DNA of 64,000 bases, taken from positions 80,630 to 144,629 of the forward strand of contig NZ_LDJI01000021.1 in assembly GCF_001431415.1 (NCBI RefSeq), given 5' to 3'. The translations under genes were made by a program, and so were the position numbers. A model generated the notes under the pieces. The model saw only the letters and a list, made by a program, of their open reading frames with translations, had not been told where the DNA came from and did not search any database. The stretch is from Stenotrophomonas humi. GTDB taxonomy: Bacteria; Pseudomonadota; Gammaproteobacteria; Xanthomonadales; Xanthomonadaceae. Of the stretch, positions 16,798 to 25,316 are shown in pieces (within the stretch, counting starts at the first letter, position 1; the number at the start of each line of letters is the position of its first letter).

Positions 16798-17684
16798 ACT
16801 GGATCATCGCACTCGTTGCATTGATGGCCGTGGCCGCGGTGGTGCTGGTGATGCTCGCCCTGCGCGGCATCCTGCAGCAGGTGCCGCAGAGCGACCGCAA
16901 CTACCAGGATCCCTTGCCACTGATGCTGCGCCTGCTGTGGCCGGTGGTGGTTGCCGCCACGCATGCGGTAGGCCCACGGCTGAAGGCGGCGCAGCTGGAG
17001 CGGGCACACCGCGCCTTGACTTCGGCGGGACAGGATTTCGTGCTGACGCCCGAGGAGTTGTATGGCACCCGCATTGTTTCTGCCGGCGTGGTGGCCATGT
17101 TCCTGGTGCTGCTGGTGGTGATGCTGGGCAAGGCCAGCATGGCGACACTGTTCTTCTGCATCTGCCTGGGCATTCCCATCGGCTGGATGTATCCCTCGCT
17201 GTGGCTGGGTGAGCGGCGCAAGGTGCGCACCAAGTACGTCGTGCGCGACCTGCCGGTGTTCCTGGATTTCATCACCATGGGCGTGGAGGCCGGCCTCAAC
17301 ATCTCCGGTGCGATCGAGCAGTCCGTGCAGCGCGGCCCGACCGGGCCGTTGTCGCAGGAGTTCTCGCGCATGCTGCGCGACATGCGTGCAGGTCTGCCGC
17401 GTTCCGAGTCCCTGCGGCGCATGTCCGACCGCATGGATATCTCGCAGGTCACCAGCTTCACCAGCTCGCTGATCCAGGCCGACAAGGTGGGCGCGAACCT
17501 CAGCGATACGCTGCGTGCCCAAGCCAACCAACGCCGCGAAGAACGCTTTCTCCGGGCCGAGAAGCTGGCACTGGAAGCACCGGTGAAGATGATGCTGCCG
17601 CTGGTGATGTTCTTCTTCCCGCTGATCTTCGTGGTGTTGGCTTACTTCATCTACCTGCAGATGAAGCAGCAGGGAATCCTATGA
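16794..17684 (+). CDS. tadC: Tad pilus inner-membrane platform protein TadC
   Basis: Second GspF-type platform protein, 296 residues. An N-terminal helix is followed by a hydrophobic pair (GTRIVSAGVVAMFLVLLVVML and ATLFFCICLGIPIGWM), the GspF domain with DLPVFLDFITMGVEAGLN and SLIQADKVGANLSDTLR, the conserved EKLALEAPVKMMLPL and a terminal helix FFPLIFVVLAYF. ATGA overlaps on both sides. It forms the assembly platform with TadB above the ATPase. Confidence 0.9.
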   Translation: MNWIIALVALMAVAAVVLVMLALRGILQQVPQSDRNYQDPLPLMLRLLWPVVVAATHAVGPRLKAAQLERAHRALTSAGQDFVLTPEELYGTRIVSAGVVAMFLVLLVVMLGKASMATLFFCICLGIPIGWMYPSLWLGERRKVRTKYVVRDLPVFLDFITMGVEAGLNISGAIEQSVQRGPTGPLSQEFSRMLRDMRAGLPRSESLRRMSDRMDISQVTSFTSSLIQADKVGANLSDTLRAQANQRREERFLRAEKLALEAPVKMMLPLVMFFFPLIFVVLAYFIYLQMKQQGIL

Positions 17685-18070
17685 AGACGCTGTCCCTGCT
17701 GCGCGGATCAACCTGCCTGGTGCCGCATGTGCTTCATGCCCGGTACTGGCATCAACGCCTGTTCGGGTTGTTGCTCCTGCCACGGCTGGGCCAGGGCCAC
17801 GGCCTGCTGATCGAACCGTGCGCCAGCGTCCACACCCTGGGCATGCGATACCCGCTCGATCTGTTGTTTCTTTCTCCCGACAACCAGGTGCTTGGCTGGC
17901 GCGAAAACCTCGCCCCGTGGCGTGCCGCTTCTCTGCGGGGCGCCCGCAGCACCCTGGAATTGCCGGCCGGTGCGCTCACCGCGATGGCACCACAGATCGG
18001 GGAGCGTCTGCGGTGGCAAGCCGCCCCCACGCCCCTTCACGTCCAGCCAGCATCCGGAGGTTTTCCATGA
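17681..18070 (+). CDS. DUF192 family protein in the Tad operon
   Basis: Small protein of 129 residues of the DUF192 family, recognised by RLFGLLLLPRLGQGHGLLIEP, the CASVHTLGMRYPLDLLFLS core and the C-terminal LELPAGALTAMAPQIGERL. DUF192 proteins are of unknown biochemical function and often carry a signal peptide; this one lacks a clear one and is probably cytoplasmic. It is locked into the operon by four-base overlaps with tadC and tadE. Its presence suggests a pilus-related role, which is inference from context. Confidence 0.82.
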   Translation: MKTLSLLRGSTCLVPHVLHARYWHQRLFGLLLLPRLGQGHGLLIEPCASVHTLGMRYPLDLLFLSPDNQVLGWRENLAPWRAASLRGARSTLELPAGALTAMAPQIGERLRWQAAPTPLHVQPASGGFP

Positions 18071-18744
18071 GGCAAAGCCACGCGTCCCGACGCGCGCAAT
18101 CGGGACAGTCCCTGGTCGAGTTCTGCATCGTGGTGCCGGCCTTTCTCTTTCTGATCCTGGTCACGTTTCAACTGGTGCTGATCTACCGTGCGAAAACGAC
18201 CCTGGACTATGCCGCCTTCCAGGCAGCCCGTGCCGGTTCGATAAGTGGCGTGGACCGCTCGAAGATGCAGAGCTCGCTTGCCTTCGGCCTGACCCCATTG
18301 CTGGCAACCTCCCCGGATGTCGCCGGCGTGGCGCGCGCCCGCGCCAAGGCCGAGCTTGAAACACGGCTGTTCGCCAGCATCGATGTCATCGCGCCGACAC
18401 GCGCCGCCTTCAACGAGCATCGCGAGCGACAGTACGACGGCCGCTACGCCCTTCCCAACGACAGCCTCGCCTTCCGTGACAACCGCGTCGGCTCCAGTGG
18501 CGTGAGTGTCCAGGACGCCAACCTGCTGAAGATCAAAGTCACCTACAAGCTTCCCCTGATCGTCCCCTTCGCCGACCGGGTGATTGCCGGCTTCTCCTCA
18601 CTGCTCACCGAGGGCGAGAGCTACCGTCCCGCATCGATGCTGATCGAGGAGCCAGTGAGCGGCCATCGCCGCCTTCCCATCGAATCCTATGCAGTCGTCC
18701 GCATGCAGACACCCATCTATGACAGCAACCGGCTTGCGCGCTGA
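18067..18744 (+). CDS. tadE: TadE-family pseudopilin
   Basis: Protein of 225 residues with a leader RRAQSG followed by QSLVEFCIVVPAFLFLILVTFQL, the classical TadE N terminus with glutamate at +5 and phenylalanine at +6. YRAKTTLDYAAFQAARAGS matches the conserved region after the helix in TadE proteins. The remaining part is extracytoplasmic. It overlaps the DUF192 gene by four bases and the next exported-protein gene by 26 bases. It is the second TadE-like gene of the locus. Confidence 0.85.
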   Translation: MRQSHASRRAQSGQSLVEFCIVVPAFLFLILVTFQLVLIYRAKTTLDYAAFQAARAGSISGVDRSKMQSSLAFGLTPLLATSPDVAGVARARAKAELETRLFASIDVIAPTRAAFNEHRERQYDGRYALPNDSLAFRDNRVGSSGVSVQDANLLKIKVTYKLPLIVPFADRVIAGFSSLLTEGESYRPASMLIEEPVSGHRRLPIESYAVVRMQTPIYDSNRLAR

Positions 18745-19354
18745 ATCCTGGTCATTCCTTGTTGCCGTGCTCCTTGCCGCAGGAGCGGCGCAGGCGCAGC
18801 CACAGGATATCCAGGCGCGGATTGAAGCCACCATCGAAGGCTATGGCAACCTCGCCCCGCGCGGCACCGACAAGCCGATCAACATCACCCTGCACACCAG
18901 CAGCGACAACCTGCGCGTGGACTTCCATTTCGATGGCAGCGGCTCGGATGTCTACCTGTTGAAACGCGGCGGCGAACCACGTGCCTGGTGGATCAGTCCG
19001 CGTGGCAACTACATGATCCCGGTCACCGATGCCAGCGGGCCCTACTGGTATGACGTCCGTCGCCCCTGCGACAGTGTGCAGGGACGTTGCTCGGCTGCGC
19101 CCGGTGAGTTCATTGCAGGCCGTCTGGCCAAGGCACTGCGTTACCAGGACGCCCGCAACGGCCCGGATGGCACCACGCGTGGCACCTTGTGGATCGACAC
19201 TGAAACCGGCTTGCTGCTGGCTTACCGCGGCACTGTCGGCAATCGCCAGGACACCCGCAGTTTCCGCGCACGCCAAGTCCGCTACGAACCCGTCGACGCC
19301 ACGCTGTTTGCAATGCCCACACAACTGAACACGCCCAAGGGCATGAAGGACTGA
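18719..19354 (+). CDS. Exported protein at the end of the Tad operon, unknown family
   Basis: Protein of about 211 residues with a signal peptide (SWSFLVAVLLAAGAAQAQ) and no other membrane segment. The mature domain is beta-rich in appearance (INITLHTSSDNLRVDFHFDG, GSGSDVYLL) and holds two cysteines (CDSVQGRC). It vaguely resembles lipoprotein-carrier-like or DUF4412-type folds, but I cannot assign it. The start ATG lies inside tadE with no good ribosome-binding site, so expression probably depends on coupling; an ATG ten codons upstream is possible. Last gene of the apparent operon. Confidence 0.6.
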   Translation: MTATGLRAESWSFLVAVLLAAGAAQAQPQDIQARIEATIEGYGNLAPRGTDKPINITLHTSSDNLRVDFHFDGSGSDVYLLKRGGEPRAWWISPRGNYMIPVTDASGPYWYDVRRPCDSVQGRCSAAPGEFIAGRLAKALRYQDARNGPDGTTRGTLWIDTETGLLLAYRGTVGNRQDTRSFRARQVRYEPVDATLFAMPTQLNTPKGMKD

Positions 19355-19429
19355 GTGCCGTGCTGCCAATGAGTGGGCTTACTCACTATGATGAGGACGC
19401 ACACTCCTGTTGAACGGTACTCCCCACAG

Positions 19430-20368
19430 ATGCGTATTCTGATTCTTGGCGCCGGTGGCACCGGCGGTTACTTTGGCGGCCGCCTGGCGCAGGCCGGAGT
19501 CGATGTGACGTTCCTGGTACGGCCCAACCGCGCCGCGCAGCTGGATCGCGATGGCCTGGTGATCCGCAGCCCGCTCGGCGATGCCACCTTCCCGGTAACC
19601 CACGTCACCGCCGATGCATTGCCGCAACTGGCGCACGCGCGGCCGTTCGATCTGGTGATCCTCAGCTGCAAGGCCTACGACCTGGACAGCTCCGTCGATG
19701 CGATTGCCCCGGCCGTTGGCGCCAACACCACGGTGCTGCCGATCCTCAATGGTCTACGCCACTATGCTGCATTGGATGCGCGCTTCGGTCGCGACAAGGT
19801 GCTGGGTGGCCTGTGCTTCATCAGTGCCACCAAGGCCGATGATGGTGCCGTGCTGCACCTGGACAAGCCGGCAAAATTGACCTTCGGCGAGCGCGATGGC
19901 GGCGCGATCAGCGCACGCGTTGCGTCATTGGCAGCCGCGTGTGAAAGCGCCAACCTCGATCATGTCGCCTCGGCCGATATCGCGCAGGAGCAATGGATCA
20001 AGTACACGTTCCTGACCGCGCTGGCCGCCGGTACCTGCCTGATGCGCGCCGATGTCGGCAGCATCGTCGCCACCGATCACGGCACCGCGTTGATGCAGGC
20101 GTTGTACGCCGAATGTGTGGCGGTCGCCGCGCAGGCCGGGCAGCCGATCCCGGCCAAAGCACAGGACATCGCAGTCGGCGCGGTGACCAAGCCGGGTTCA
20201 CCGATCAAGGCCTCGATGCTGCGCGACCTGGAAGCCGGCCAACGCGTGGAAGCGGCGCACATCGTCGGTGACATGCTGGAGCGTGCGCTTGCTGCCGGTC
20301 ATGTGGCACCGCTGTTGCAGGCGGCGTACTGCCACCTGCAGGCCTACGAGGCGCAGCGCGCGGCGTGA
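19430..20368 (+). CDS. panE: 2-dehydropantoate 2-reductase (ketopantoate reductase)
   Basis: NADPH-dependent reduction of ketopantoate to pantoate in the pantothenate/CoA pathway, cytoplasmic. The N terminus MRILILGAGGTGGYFGGRLAQ is the Rossmann dinucleotide motif; LSCKAYD carries the conserved lysine, LPILNGL the substrate-binding asparagine, and the C-terminal ApbA domain contains EQWIKYTFLTALAAGTCL and KASMLRDLEAGQRVEAAHIVGD, with the catalytic-lysine helix and conserved glutamate. The chosen ATG starts directly at the Rossmann strand; a longer frame has no extra support. Several PanE-like paralogues exist in bacteria, so another ketoacid is possible. Single gene. Confidence 0.85.
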   Translation: MRILILGAGGTGGYFGGRLAQAGVDVTFLVRPNRAAQLDRDGLVIRSPLGDATFPVTHVTADALPQLAHARPFDLVILSCKAYDLDSSVDAIAPAVGANTTVLPILNGLRHYAALDARFGRDKVLGGLCFISATKADDGAVLHLDKPAKLTFGERDGGAISARVASLAAACESANLDHVASADIAQEQWIKYTFLTALAAGTCLMRADVGSIVATDHGTALMQALYAECVAVAAQAGQPIPAKAQDIAVGAVTKPGSPIKASMLRDLEAGQRVEAAHIVGDMLERALAAGHVAPLLQAAYCHLQAYEAQRAA

Positions 20369-20384
20369 CTGAAAGCGCCTGCCG

Positions 20385-21179
20385 TCAGACTGGCGGCAGG
20401 CGGAACAACGCGCGCGTGGCAGCGGTGGCGTTGGCGGCCGTGACCGCAACCTCCTCGCCGCGATCACGCGCCAGTTCTTCCACGATATGCGACAGGAACG
20501 CCGGCTCGTTGCGGCGGTCCTTCGGCAACGGCCGCATCGTGCGCGGCAGCAGGTACGGCGCGTCGGTTTCGATCAACAGACGCTCTGCCGGAATGTGCTT
20601 GACCAGCTCGCGCAGGTGCGCGCCACGGCGCTCATCGCACAGCCAACCGGTGATGCCGATGTACCAGTCGCGATCCAGGTAATCGAACAGTTCACGGCGT
20701 TCGGCGGTGAAGCAATGCACCACCGCCGGGCCGATCTGGCCATCGAAGTTCTTCATCATCGCGATGAAATCGTCATGCGCGTCACGTTGATGCAGGAACA
20801 GCGGCTTGCCGTTCTCGCTGGCGATCTGCAGCTGACGCTCGAAGGCCTTGCGCTGCGCCGGGCGCGGTGAGAAATCCCGGTTGTAGTCCAACCCGCATTC
20901 GCCCACCGCCACCACTTCCGGGTGCGCATGCAACGCGCGCATCTCCGCATCGCATTCGTCGGTATACTCACTGGCGTGATGCGGATGCACGCCAGCCGTG
21001 GCGTACAGGAAACCGGGGTGGCGCTGCGCCAGTTCCAGCGCCATCGGCGAATGCTCGCGGCTGGCGCCGGTGATCAGCATCTGCACCACGCCGGCCGCAC
21101 GCGCGCGTTCAAGCACCGCGTCCAGGTCGCGATCAAAGGATTCGTGGGTAAGGTTGGCGCCGATGTCGATCAGTTGCAT
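20385..21179 (-). CDS. tatD: TatD-family metal-dependent deoxyribonuclease
   Basis: Cytoplasmic TIM-barrel hydrolase of the TatD group, which acts as a 3'-5' exonuclease in DNA turnover and repair. It opens with QLIDIGANLTHESFDRD, the variant N terminus of E. coli TatD itself rather than the HxH of YcfH/YjjV. Conserved metal ligands appear in VGECGLDY, KPLFLHQRDAHDDF, VVHCFTA and IETDAPYLLPR. Length 264 is standard. The ATG chosen is the one at MQLIDIG; a TTG six codons upstream is less likely. It converges with panE. Confidence 0.9.
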   Translation of the reverse strand: MQLIDIGANLTHESFDRDLDAVLERARAAGVVQMLITGASREHSPMALELAQRHPGFLYATAGVHPHHASEYTDECDAEMRALHAHPEVVAVGECGLDYNRDFSPRPAQRKAFERQLQIASENGKPLFLHQRDAHDDFIAMMKNFDGQIGPAVVHCFTAERRELFDYLDRDWYIGITGWLCDERRGAHLRELVKHIPAERLLIETDAPYLLPRTMRPLPKDRRNEPAFLSHIVEELARDRGEEVAVTAANATAATRALFRLPPV

Positions 21180-21284
21180 GGTGCGGGGAACGTCCAAGGA
21201 GGCGACATTCTACCGCCACGCCCTGGTTCCGCCGGGACCGCGTCTTTATGCTAGATTCGCGCGAAGCTGCTGCGGAGATTGCCG

Positions 21285-21917
21285 ATGCGAAGCCTGGTCT
21301 TCTTTTTACTTTGGCCGTTGCTGCTTGCCGTGCCGACCGTCTTCGCCGACGAGGTGGTTGCTTACCGGAACGACACGCCCATCCTGCGCTCTCAGCTTGC
21401 AGGGGACATACCCGAGGTCGACAAGCTGGTCCAGCTGACCTTGTCGCCGGCGATATATGAATATCTGTCAGCACACCGTAACCAGTGGGAGCCGGACGAA
21501 GCCACTCTGCAGCGCGCGGAAGCCGCGATGCGCCGCTCGTTGGCCTGTCTTCCCTACCCCACCACGCTATATGACACTCCAAGCGTTGCACGCTTCACGG
21601 CCAAGGCATTGATCAGCGGTGTGCTGATGCAGCGTTTCATTCACCGCAGCTTTGGCGGTGGGCGCCTGCTTGAACCGAAGCGGGGCGTACTCTTGCCCGG
21701 CGTCATGGCCTTCGACGCAAACAACCGCATGGTTCACCAGCTGGAAGAAGACGGCGCTTTCCGCATCCTGGACCCTGCCCTGCGCAGCGAGGTATTCGCC
21801 ACGCTGGGTGATACCGAGCAGGGCACCTTGGTGCCGGAGAGCCAGGCCGAAGCGCTGTTCGACCCCAACAAGGTGTTCATCACCTGCGAGCCGGAGGCTG
21901 CAGCAAAGGTCGGTTGA
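21285..21917 (+). CDS. Exported protein of unknown function
   Basis: Protein of 210 residues with a signal peptide (MRSLVFFLLWPLLLAVPTVFA) and no further membrane helix, so periplasmic or secreted. GGAG lies twelve bases before the ATG; an in-frame TTG two codons up is the alternative. The mature region contains a charged helix-like part (WEPDEATLQRAEAAMRRSL) and two cysteines, one near the C terminus (VFITCEPEAAAKVG). I recognise no family. It stands alone, 42 bases upstream of hrpB on the same strand. Confidence 0.6.
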   Translation: MRSLVFFLLWPLLLAVPTVFADEVVAYRNDTPILRSQLAGDIPEVDKLVQLTLSPAIYEYLSAHRNQWEPDEATLQRAEAAMRRSLACLPYPTTLYDTPSVARFTAKALISGVLMQRFIHRSFGGGRLLEPKRGVLLPGVMAFDANNRMVHQLEEDGAFRILDPALRSEVFATLGDTEQGTLVPESQAEALFDPNKVFITCEPEAAAKVG

Positions 21918-21959
21918 GCATCTGCAGACTCCCGCGCCAGCGCGTATTCTTGCGCGGCT

Positions 21960-24575
21960 ATGAGCACCACCGAATTTCCCATCACTCCCCTGCTGCCGCG
22001 GATTCTGGCGCAGCTGGAAACCCATACCCGCCTGGTGCTGGAAGCCCCGCCCGGCGCCGGCAAGACCACCCAGGTGCCGCTGGCGCTGCTGGATGCACCG
22101 TGGTTGGCCGGGCGCAGGATCATCATGCTCGAACCCCGCCGCGTGGCCGCTCGCAGCGCCGCGCTGTTCATGGCCCGGCAACTGGGCGAACCGGTTGGCG
22201 AGACGGTCGGCTACCGCATCCGCTTCGAGAACAAGGTGTCCGCACGCACCCGCGTTGAAGTGGTCACCGAAGGCATCCTGACCCGCATGCTGCAGGACGA
22301 TCCACTACTGGAAGGCGTGGGCGCGCTGCTGTTCGACGAATTCCACGAGCGCCACCTGTCGGCCGACCTGGGCCTTGCCTTGGCGCTGGACGTGCAAGGC
22401 CAGCTGCGCGACGACCTGCGCATCGTGGTGATGTCGGCCACGCTCGACGGCGAACGCCTCGCCAACTTCCTCGATGCGCCGCGCCTGTCCAGCGAAGGCC
22501 GCAGCTACCCGGTAGAGGTCAGCCACTTCCCGGCCCGGCGCGATGAAGCACTGGAAGCGCAGACCCGCCGCGCGGTGGAGCAGGCATTGGCCGAGCATCC
22601 CGGCGATGTGCTGGTGTTCCTGCCGGGGCAGCGGGAAATCGCCAAGGTGCAGGCTGCCTTAAGCCCCTCCCCCTCCGGGGGAGGGGTTGGGGAGAGGGTA
22701 GGAGCCGCAGCCTCCCACAACTCTCAACAGCACCAGGCTTCGTCCGCACCCTCATCCGGCGCTGCGCGCCACCTTCTCCCGCAGGGAGAAGGGTACGAAG
22801 TGCTCCCGCTCCACGGCGAATTGCCGATCGAGCAGCAATCGCGCGTGTTGCAACCTGACCCGGACGGCCGCCGCCGCGTGGTGCTGGCCACCAACGTGGC
22901 CGAATCCTCGGTGACGCTGCCTGGCGTGCGCGTGGTGATCGACGCCGGCCTGGCACGTGAACCACGTTACGACCCCAACAGCGGCTTCTCGCGGCTGGAT
23001 GCGGTGGCCATCTCGCAGGCTTCGGCCGACCAGCGCGCCGGTCGCGCCGGGCGCGTCGCCGCGGGCTGGGCGTGGCGCCTGTGGCCGCAATCGCAGCGAC
23101 TGGAACCACAACGACGCCCGGAGATGATGCAGGTCGAGCTGGCCTCACTGGCGCTGGAGCTGGCCGCCTGGGGCAGCGATGAACTGCGCTTCGTCGATCC
23201 ACCGCCAGCGGGCGCGTTGGCTGCCGCACGCGAACTGCTGCAACGCCTGGGCGCACTGAGCAAGGACAACACCATCACCGCGCTGGGCAAACGCATGCTC
23301 GGCCTCGGCACCCATCCGCGCATGGCCGCGATGCTGTTGTCGGCGACGAATGCCCGCGAACAGGCTCTGGCGGCGGATCTGGCCGCGCTGCTGGAAGCAC
23401 GTGATCCACTGCGCCAGGGCGGCGATGCATTGGCCGCCCGCTGGCGCGCGCTCGCCGCCTTCCGCAGTGGCCGCGCACCGCATGATGCCAATCGCAGCGC
23501 ATTGGCCGCCATCGACGCGGCGGCCAAGCAATGGCGCCGACGCCTGCGCTGCGATGGCGCGCCACCGGCCGATATCGAAGCGCACGAACTGGGCGACCTG
23601 CTCGCGCATGCCTTCCCCGACCGCATTGCCGTGCAGCACCCGAGTGACCCGATGCGCTACCAGTTGGCCAATGGCCGCAGCGCGCGTCAGTTCGACAACA
23701 GCGACCTGCGCGGCGAGCCGTGGCTGGTCATCAGCGAGTTGCGCCACGACCCACGCGATGCCTTGATCCTGCGTGCCGCACCGGTGGACGAGGCACGCCT
23801 GCGCAGCGACTTCCCCGAGCGCTTCCGGCAGCAGGACGTGGTGCGTTGGAACAGCGCCAAGCGTGCGCTGGAAGCGCGCAGGGAAAGCAGCTTCGAGCGC
23901 ATCGTGCTCGACAGCCGTCCCGCCGGCCAGGTGAATCCAGCGCACGCTGCACGCGCATTGACCGACGCCGTGCGCGAGCTGGGCCTCGATGCCCTGCCCT
24001 GGACCGAGAACCTGCAGCAATGGCGTGGGCGGGTGATGGGCCTGCGTCACTGGATGTCGGAACTCGAACTGCCCGATCTCTCCGACACCGCCCTGCTGGC
24101 AACGCTGGACGATTGGCTGCTGCCTGCCTTCACTGGCAAGACGCGGCTGGATGCCTTATCCGAAGAAGAGCTCGGTGAAGCGCTGAAGTCCGGCATCGAC
24201 TGGAACACGCGGCAGTTGATCGATCGCCATGCACCGGTGCGCATCAGTGTGCCTTCAGGCATGGATCGGCGCATCGACTACACACTGGACGATGACGGCA
24301 TCACCCCGCGCCCGCCGGTGCTGGCGGTGAAGCTGCAGGAGTTGTTCGGCCTGGCAGATACCCCGCGCATCGCCGATGGCCGCGTGCCGCTGCTGCTGCA
24401 CCTGCTCTCGCCAGGTGGCAAGCCGCTGCAGGTGACGGGCGATCTGAAGAACTTCTGGCAGAACACCTATGCCGAGGTGAAGAAGGAAATGAAGGGACGC
24501 TATCCCCGTCACCCGTGGCCGGACGATCCGTGGAGTGCGACGGCGACGCATCGGGCGAAACCACGCGGGACCTGA
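21960..24575 (+). CDS. hrpB: ATP-dependent RNA helicase HrpB with an in-frame repeat insertion
   Basis: DEAH-box helicase of the HrpB family, 871 residues against about 810 in E. coli. Motifs seen: EAPPGAGKTTQVPLALL (Walker A), EPRRVAARS, DEFHERHL (DExH box), VMSATLDGERL, then DVLVFLPGQREI, ATNVAESSVTLPGV and QRAGRAGR (motif VI), followed by the HA2-like and HrpB C-terminal domains ending YPRHPWPDDPW. Residues about 235-278, rich in Ser, Gly and Gln, are encoded by an inserted palindromic repeat element and separate QREIAKVQAAL from YEVLPLHGELP. The insertion keeps the frame and falls in a loop between helicase motifs, so the protein may stay active. The gene stands alone; no nearby regulatory site seen. 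Confidence 0.92.
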   Translation: MSTTEFPITPLLPRILAQLETHTRLVLEAPPGAGKTTQVPLALLDAPWLAGRRIIMLEPRRVAARSAALFMARQLGEPVGETVGYRIRFENKVSARTRVEVVTEGILTRMLQDDPLLEGVGALLFDEFHERHLSADLGLALALDVQGQLRDDLRIVVMSATLDGERLANFLDAPRLSSEGRSYPVEVSHFPARRDEALEAQTRRAVEQALAEHPGDVLVFLPGQREIAKVQAALSPSPSGGGVGERVGAAASHNSQQHQASSAPSSGAARHLLPQGEGYEVLPLHGELPIEQQSRVLQPDPDGRRRVVLATNVAESSVTLPGVRVVIDAGLAREPRYDPNSGFSRLDAVAISQASADQRAGRAGRVAAGWAWRLWPQSQRLEPQRRPEMMQVELASLALELAAWGSDELRFVDPPPAGALAAARELLQRLGALSKDNTITALGKRMLGLGTHPRMAAMLLSATNAREQALAADLAALLEARDPLRQGGDALAARWRALAAFRSGRAPHDANRSALAAIDAAAKQWRRRLRCDGAPPADIEAHELGDLLAHAFPDRIAVQHPSDPMRYQLANGRSARQFDNSDLRGEPWLVISELRHDPRDALILRAAPVDEARLRSDFPERFRQQDVVRWNSAKRALEARRESSFERIVLDSRPAGQVNPAHAARALTDAVRELGLDALPWTENLQQWRGRVMGLRHWMSELELPDLSDTALLATLDDWLLPAFTGKTRLDALSEEELGEALKSGIDWNTRQLIDRHAPVRISVPSGMDRRIDYTLDDDGITPRPPVLAVKLQELFGLADTPRIADGRVPLLLHLLSPGGKPLQVTGDLKNFWQNTYAEVKKEMKGRYPRHPWPDDPWSATATHRAKPRGT
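22660..22793 (-). repeat. Composite palindromic repeat element inserted inside hrpB
   Basis: About 134 bases made of two hairpin-forming ends, CCCCTCCCCCTCCGGGGGAG with trailing GGTTGGGGAGAGGG on the left and CACCTTCTCCCGCAGGGAGAAGGG on the right, around a less conserved middle. Read on the minus strand it has the same order as the intergenic element at 28438-28592 (CTTCTCCC hairpin, GGATGAGGG, spacer, CTCTCCCCAACCCCTC hairpin). It lies wholly inside the helicase coding sequence and adds about 45 codons without a stop. Confidence 0.85.
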
Positions 24576-24786
24576 GGGTGCTGCAGGCAGGCCCGGAGTG
24601 CGTGAAGAGAAGCTGGCAAGGGTGGAGTCGGGAAGAGAGGCCGTTGCTCCTGCTGTTGCCTCAATCACGCCGCACTCTTTTCATTCAGCGTGGGTCGCTC
24701 CCGACTCCCGCAGTAGCGGCTAACATCCCCTACACGCCCATGCAGCGAAGATGGGCATCTGACCCGCGACAACAAGGACTCCCCAC

Positions 24787-25143
24787 ATGAGCAAGTTCAG
24801 CGATATCACTGGTCCGGCGCTGGAGCGCGCCATGGAACTGGTCAACCACGCAGGTGGCAGCCTGAAGGGTGGCGGTGCCAATGCCGCCGAGTGGCTCAAG
24901 GCCGGTGCTGCCATCGGTGCGATGAAAACCAGCGGCAAGGCCGTTACCCGCGTCGCCAAGCGCAACCCCACTGCCACCATCGCCGTGGCCGCCGTCGGCC
25001 TGGGCCTGCTCGGCTATGCGCTGTACCGCAAGAACAAGCGTGACAACGAAGCGGTCGAAGCCAAGTCGCGCCAGATTGCCCAGCGCCGTCGCCACGCCGC
25101 CAGCGTCACCGATGAAACCAGCGATATCGGTAGCGACGCCTGA
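24787..25143 (+). CDS. Small membrane protein of unknown function
   Basis: 118 residues with an AAGGA ribosome-binding site ten bases before the ATG. One glycine-rich hydrophobic segment near the middle (TIAVAAVGLGLLGYALY) is flanked by basic residues (RVAKRN, YRKNKR), predicting a single inner-membrane helix. The N-terminal half is amphipathic with glycine-rich turns (NHAGGSLKGGGANAAEWLK), and the C terminus is charged. I do not recognise a family. The gene stands alone between hrpB and a repeat region. Confidence 0.6.
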   Translation: MSKFSDITGPALERAMELVNHAGGSLKGGGANAAEWLKAGAAIGAMKTSGKAVTRVAKRNPTATIAVAAVGLGLLGYALYRKNKRDNEAVEAKSRQIAQRRRHAASVTDETSDIGSDA

Positions 25144-25150
25144 TTTTTTT

Positions 25151-25237
25151 AAGCAGGAGTGAGTAAAGAAGCGTGAGAAGTGAGACAGGCGAAACAGCAA
25201 CGCTGCTCTGATTTCAGGCTTTACTCGCTCCTGGCTT
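25151..25237. repeat. Imperfect long inverted repeat (GAGTGAG type)
   Basis: Arm AAGCAGGAGTGAGTAAAG at 25151-25168 pairs with CTTTACTCGCTCCTGGCTT at 25219-25237, differing by one substitution and one extra base. A further GTGAAGTG / CTCACTTCAC dyad lies at about 25280-25313 just before the rluE stop. The block may act as a bidirectional terminator between convergent genes, or be a dispersed repeat unit. Confidence 0.5.
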
Positions 25238-25316
25238 CCCGCGGCTCTCACCTGCCGAGCAACGTTGATGCAGGCCTGAGTGAAGTGGAGTGAGCGCGCG
25301 ATGGCTCACTTCACAG

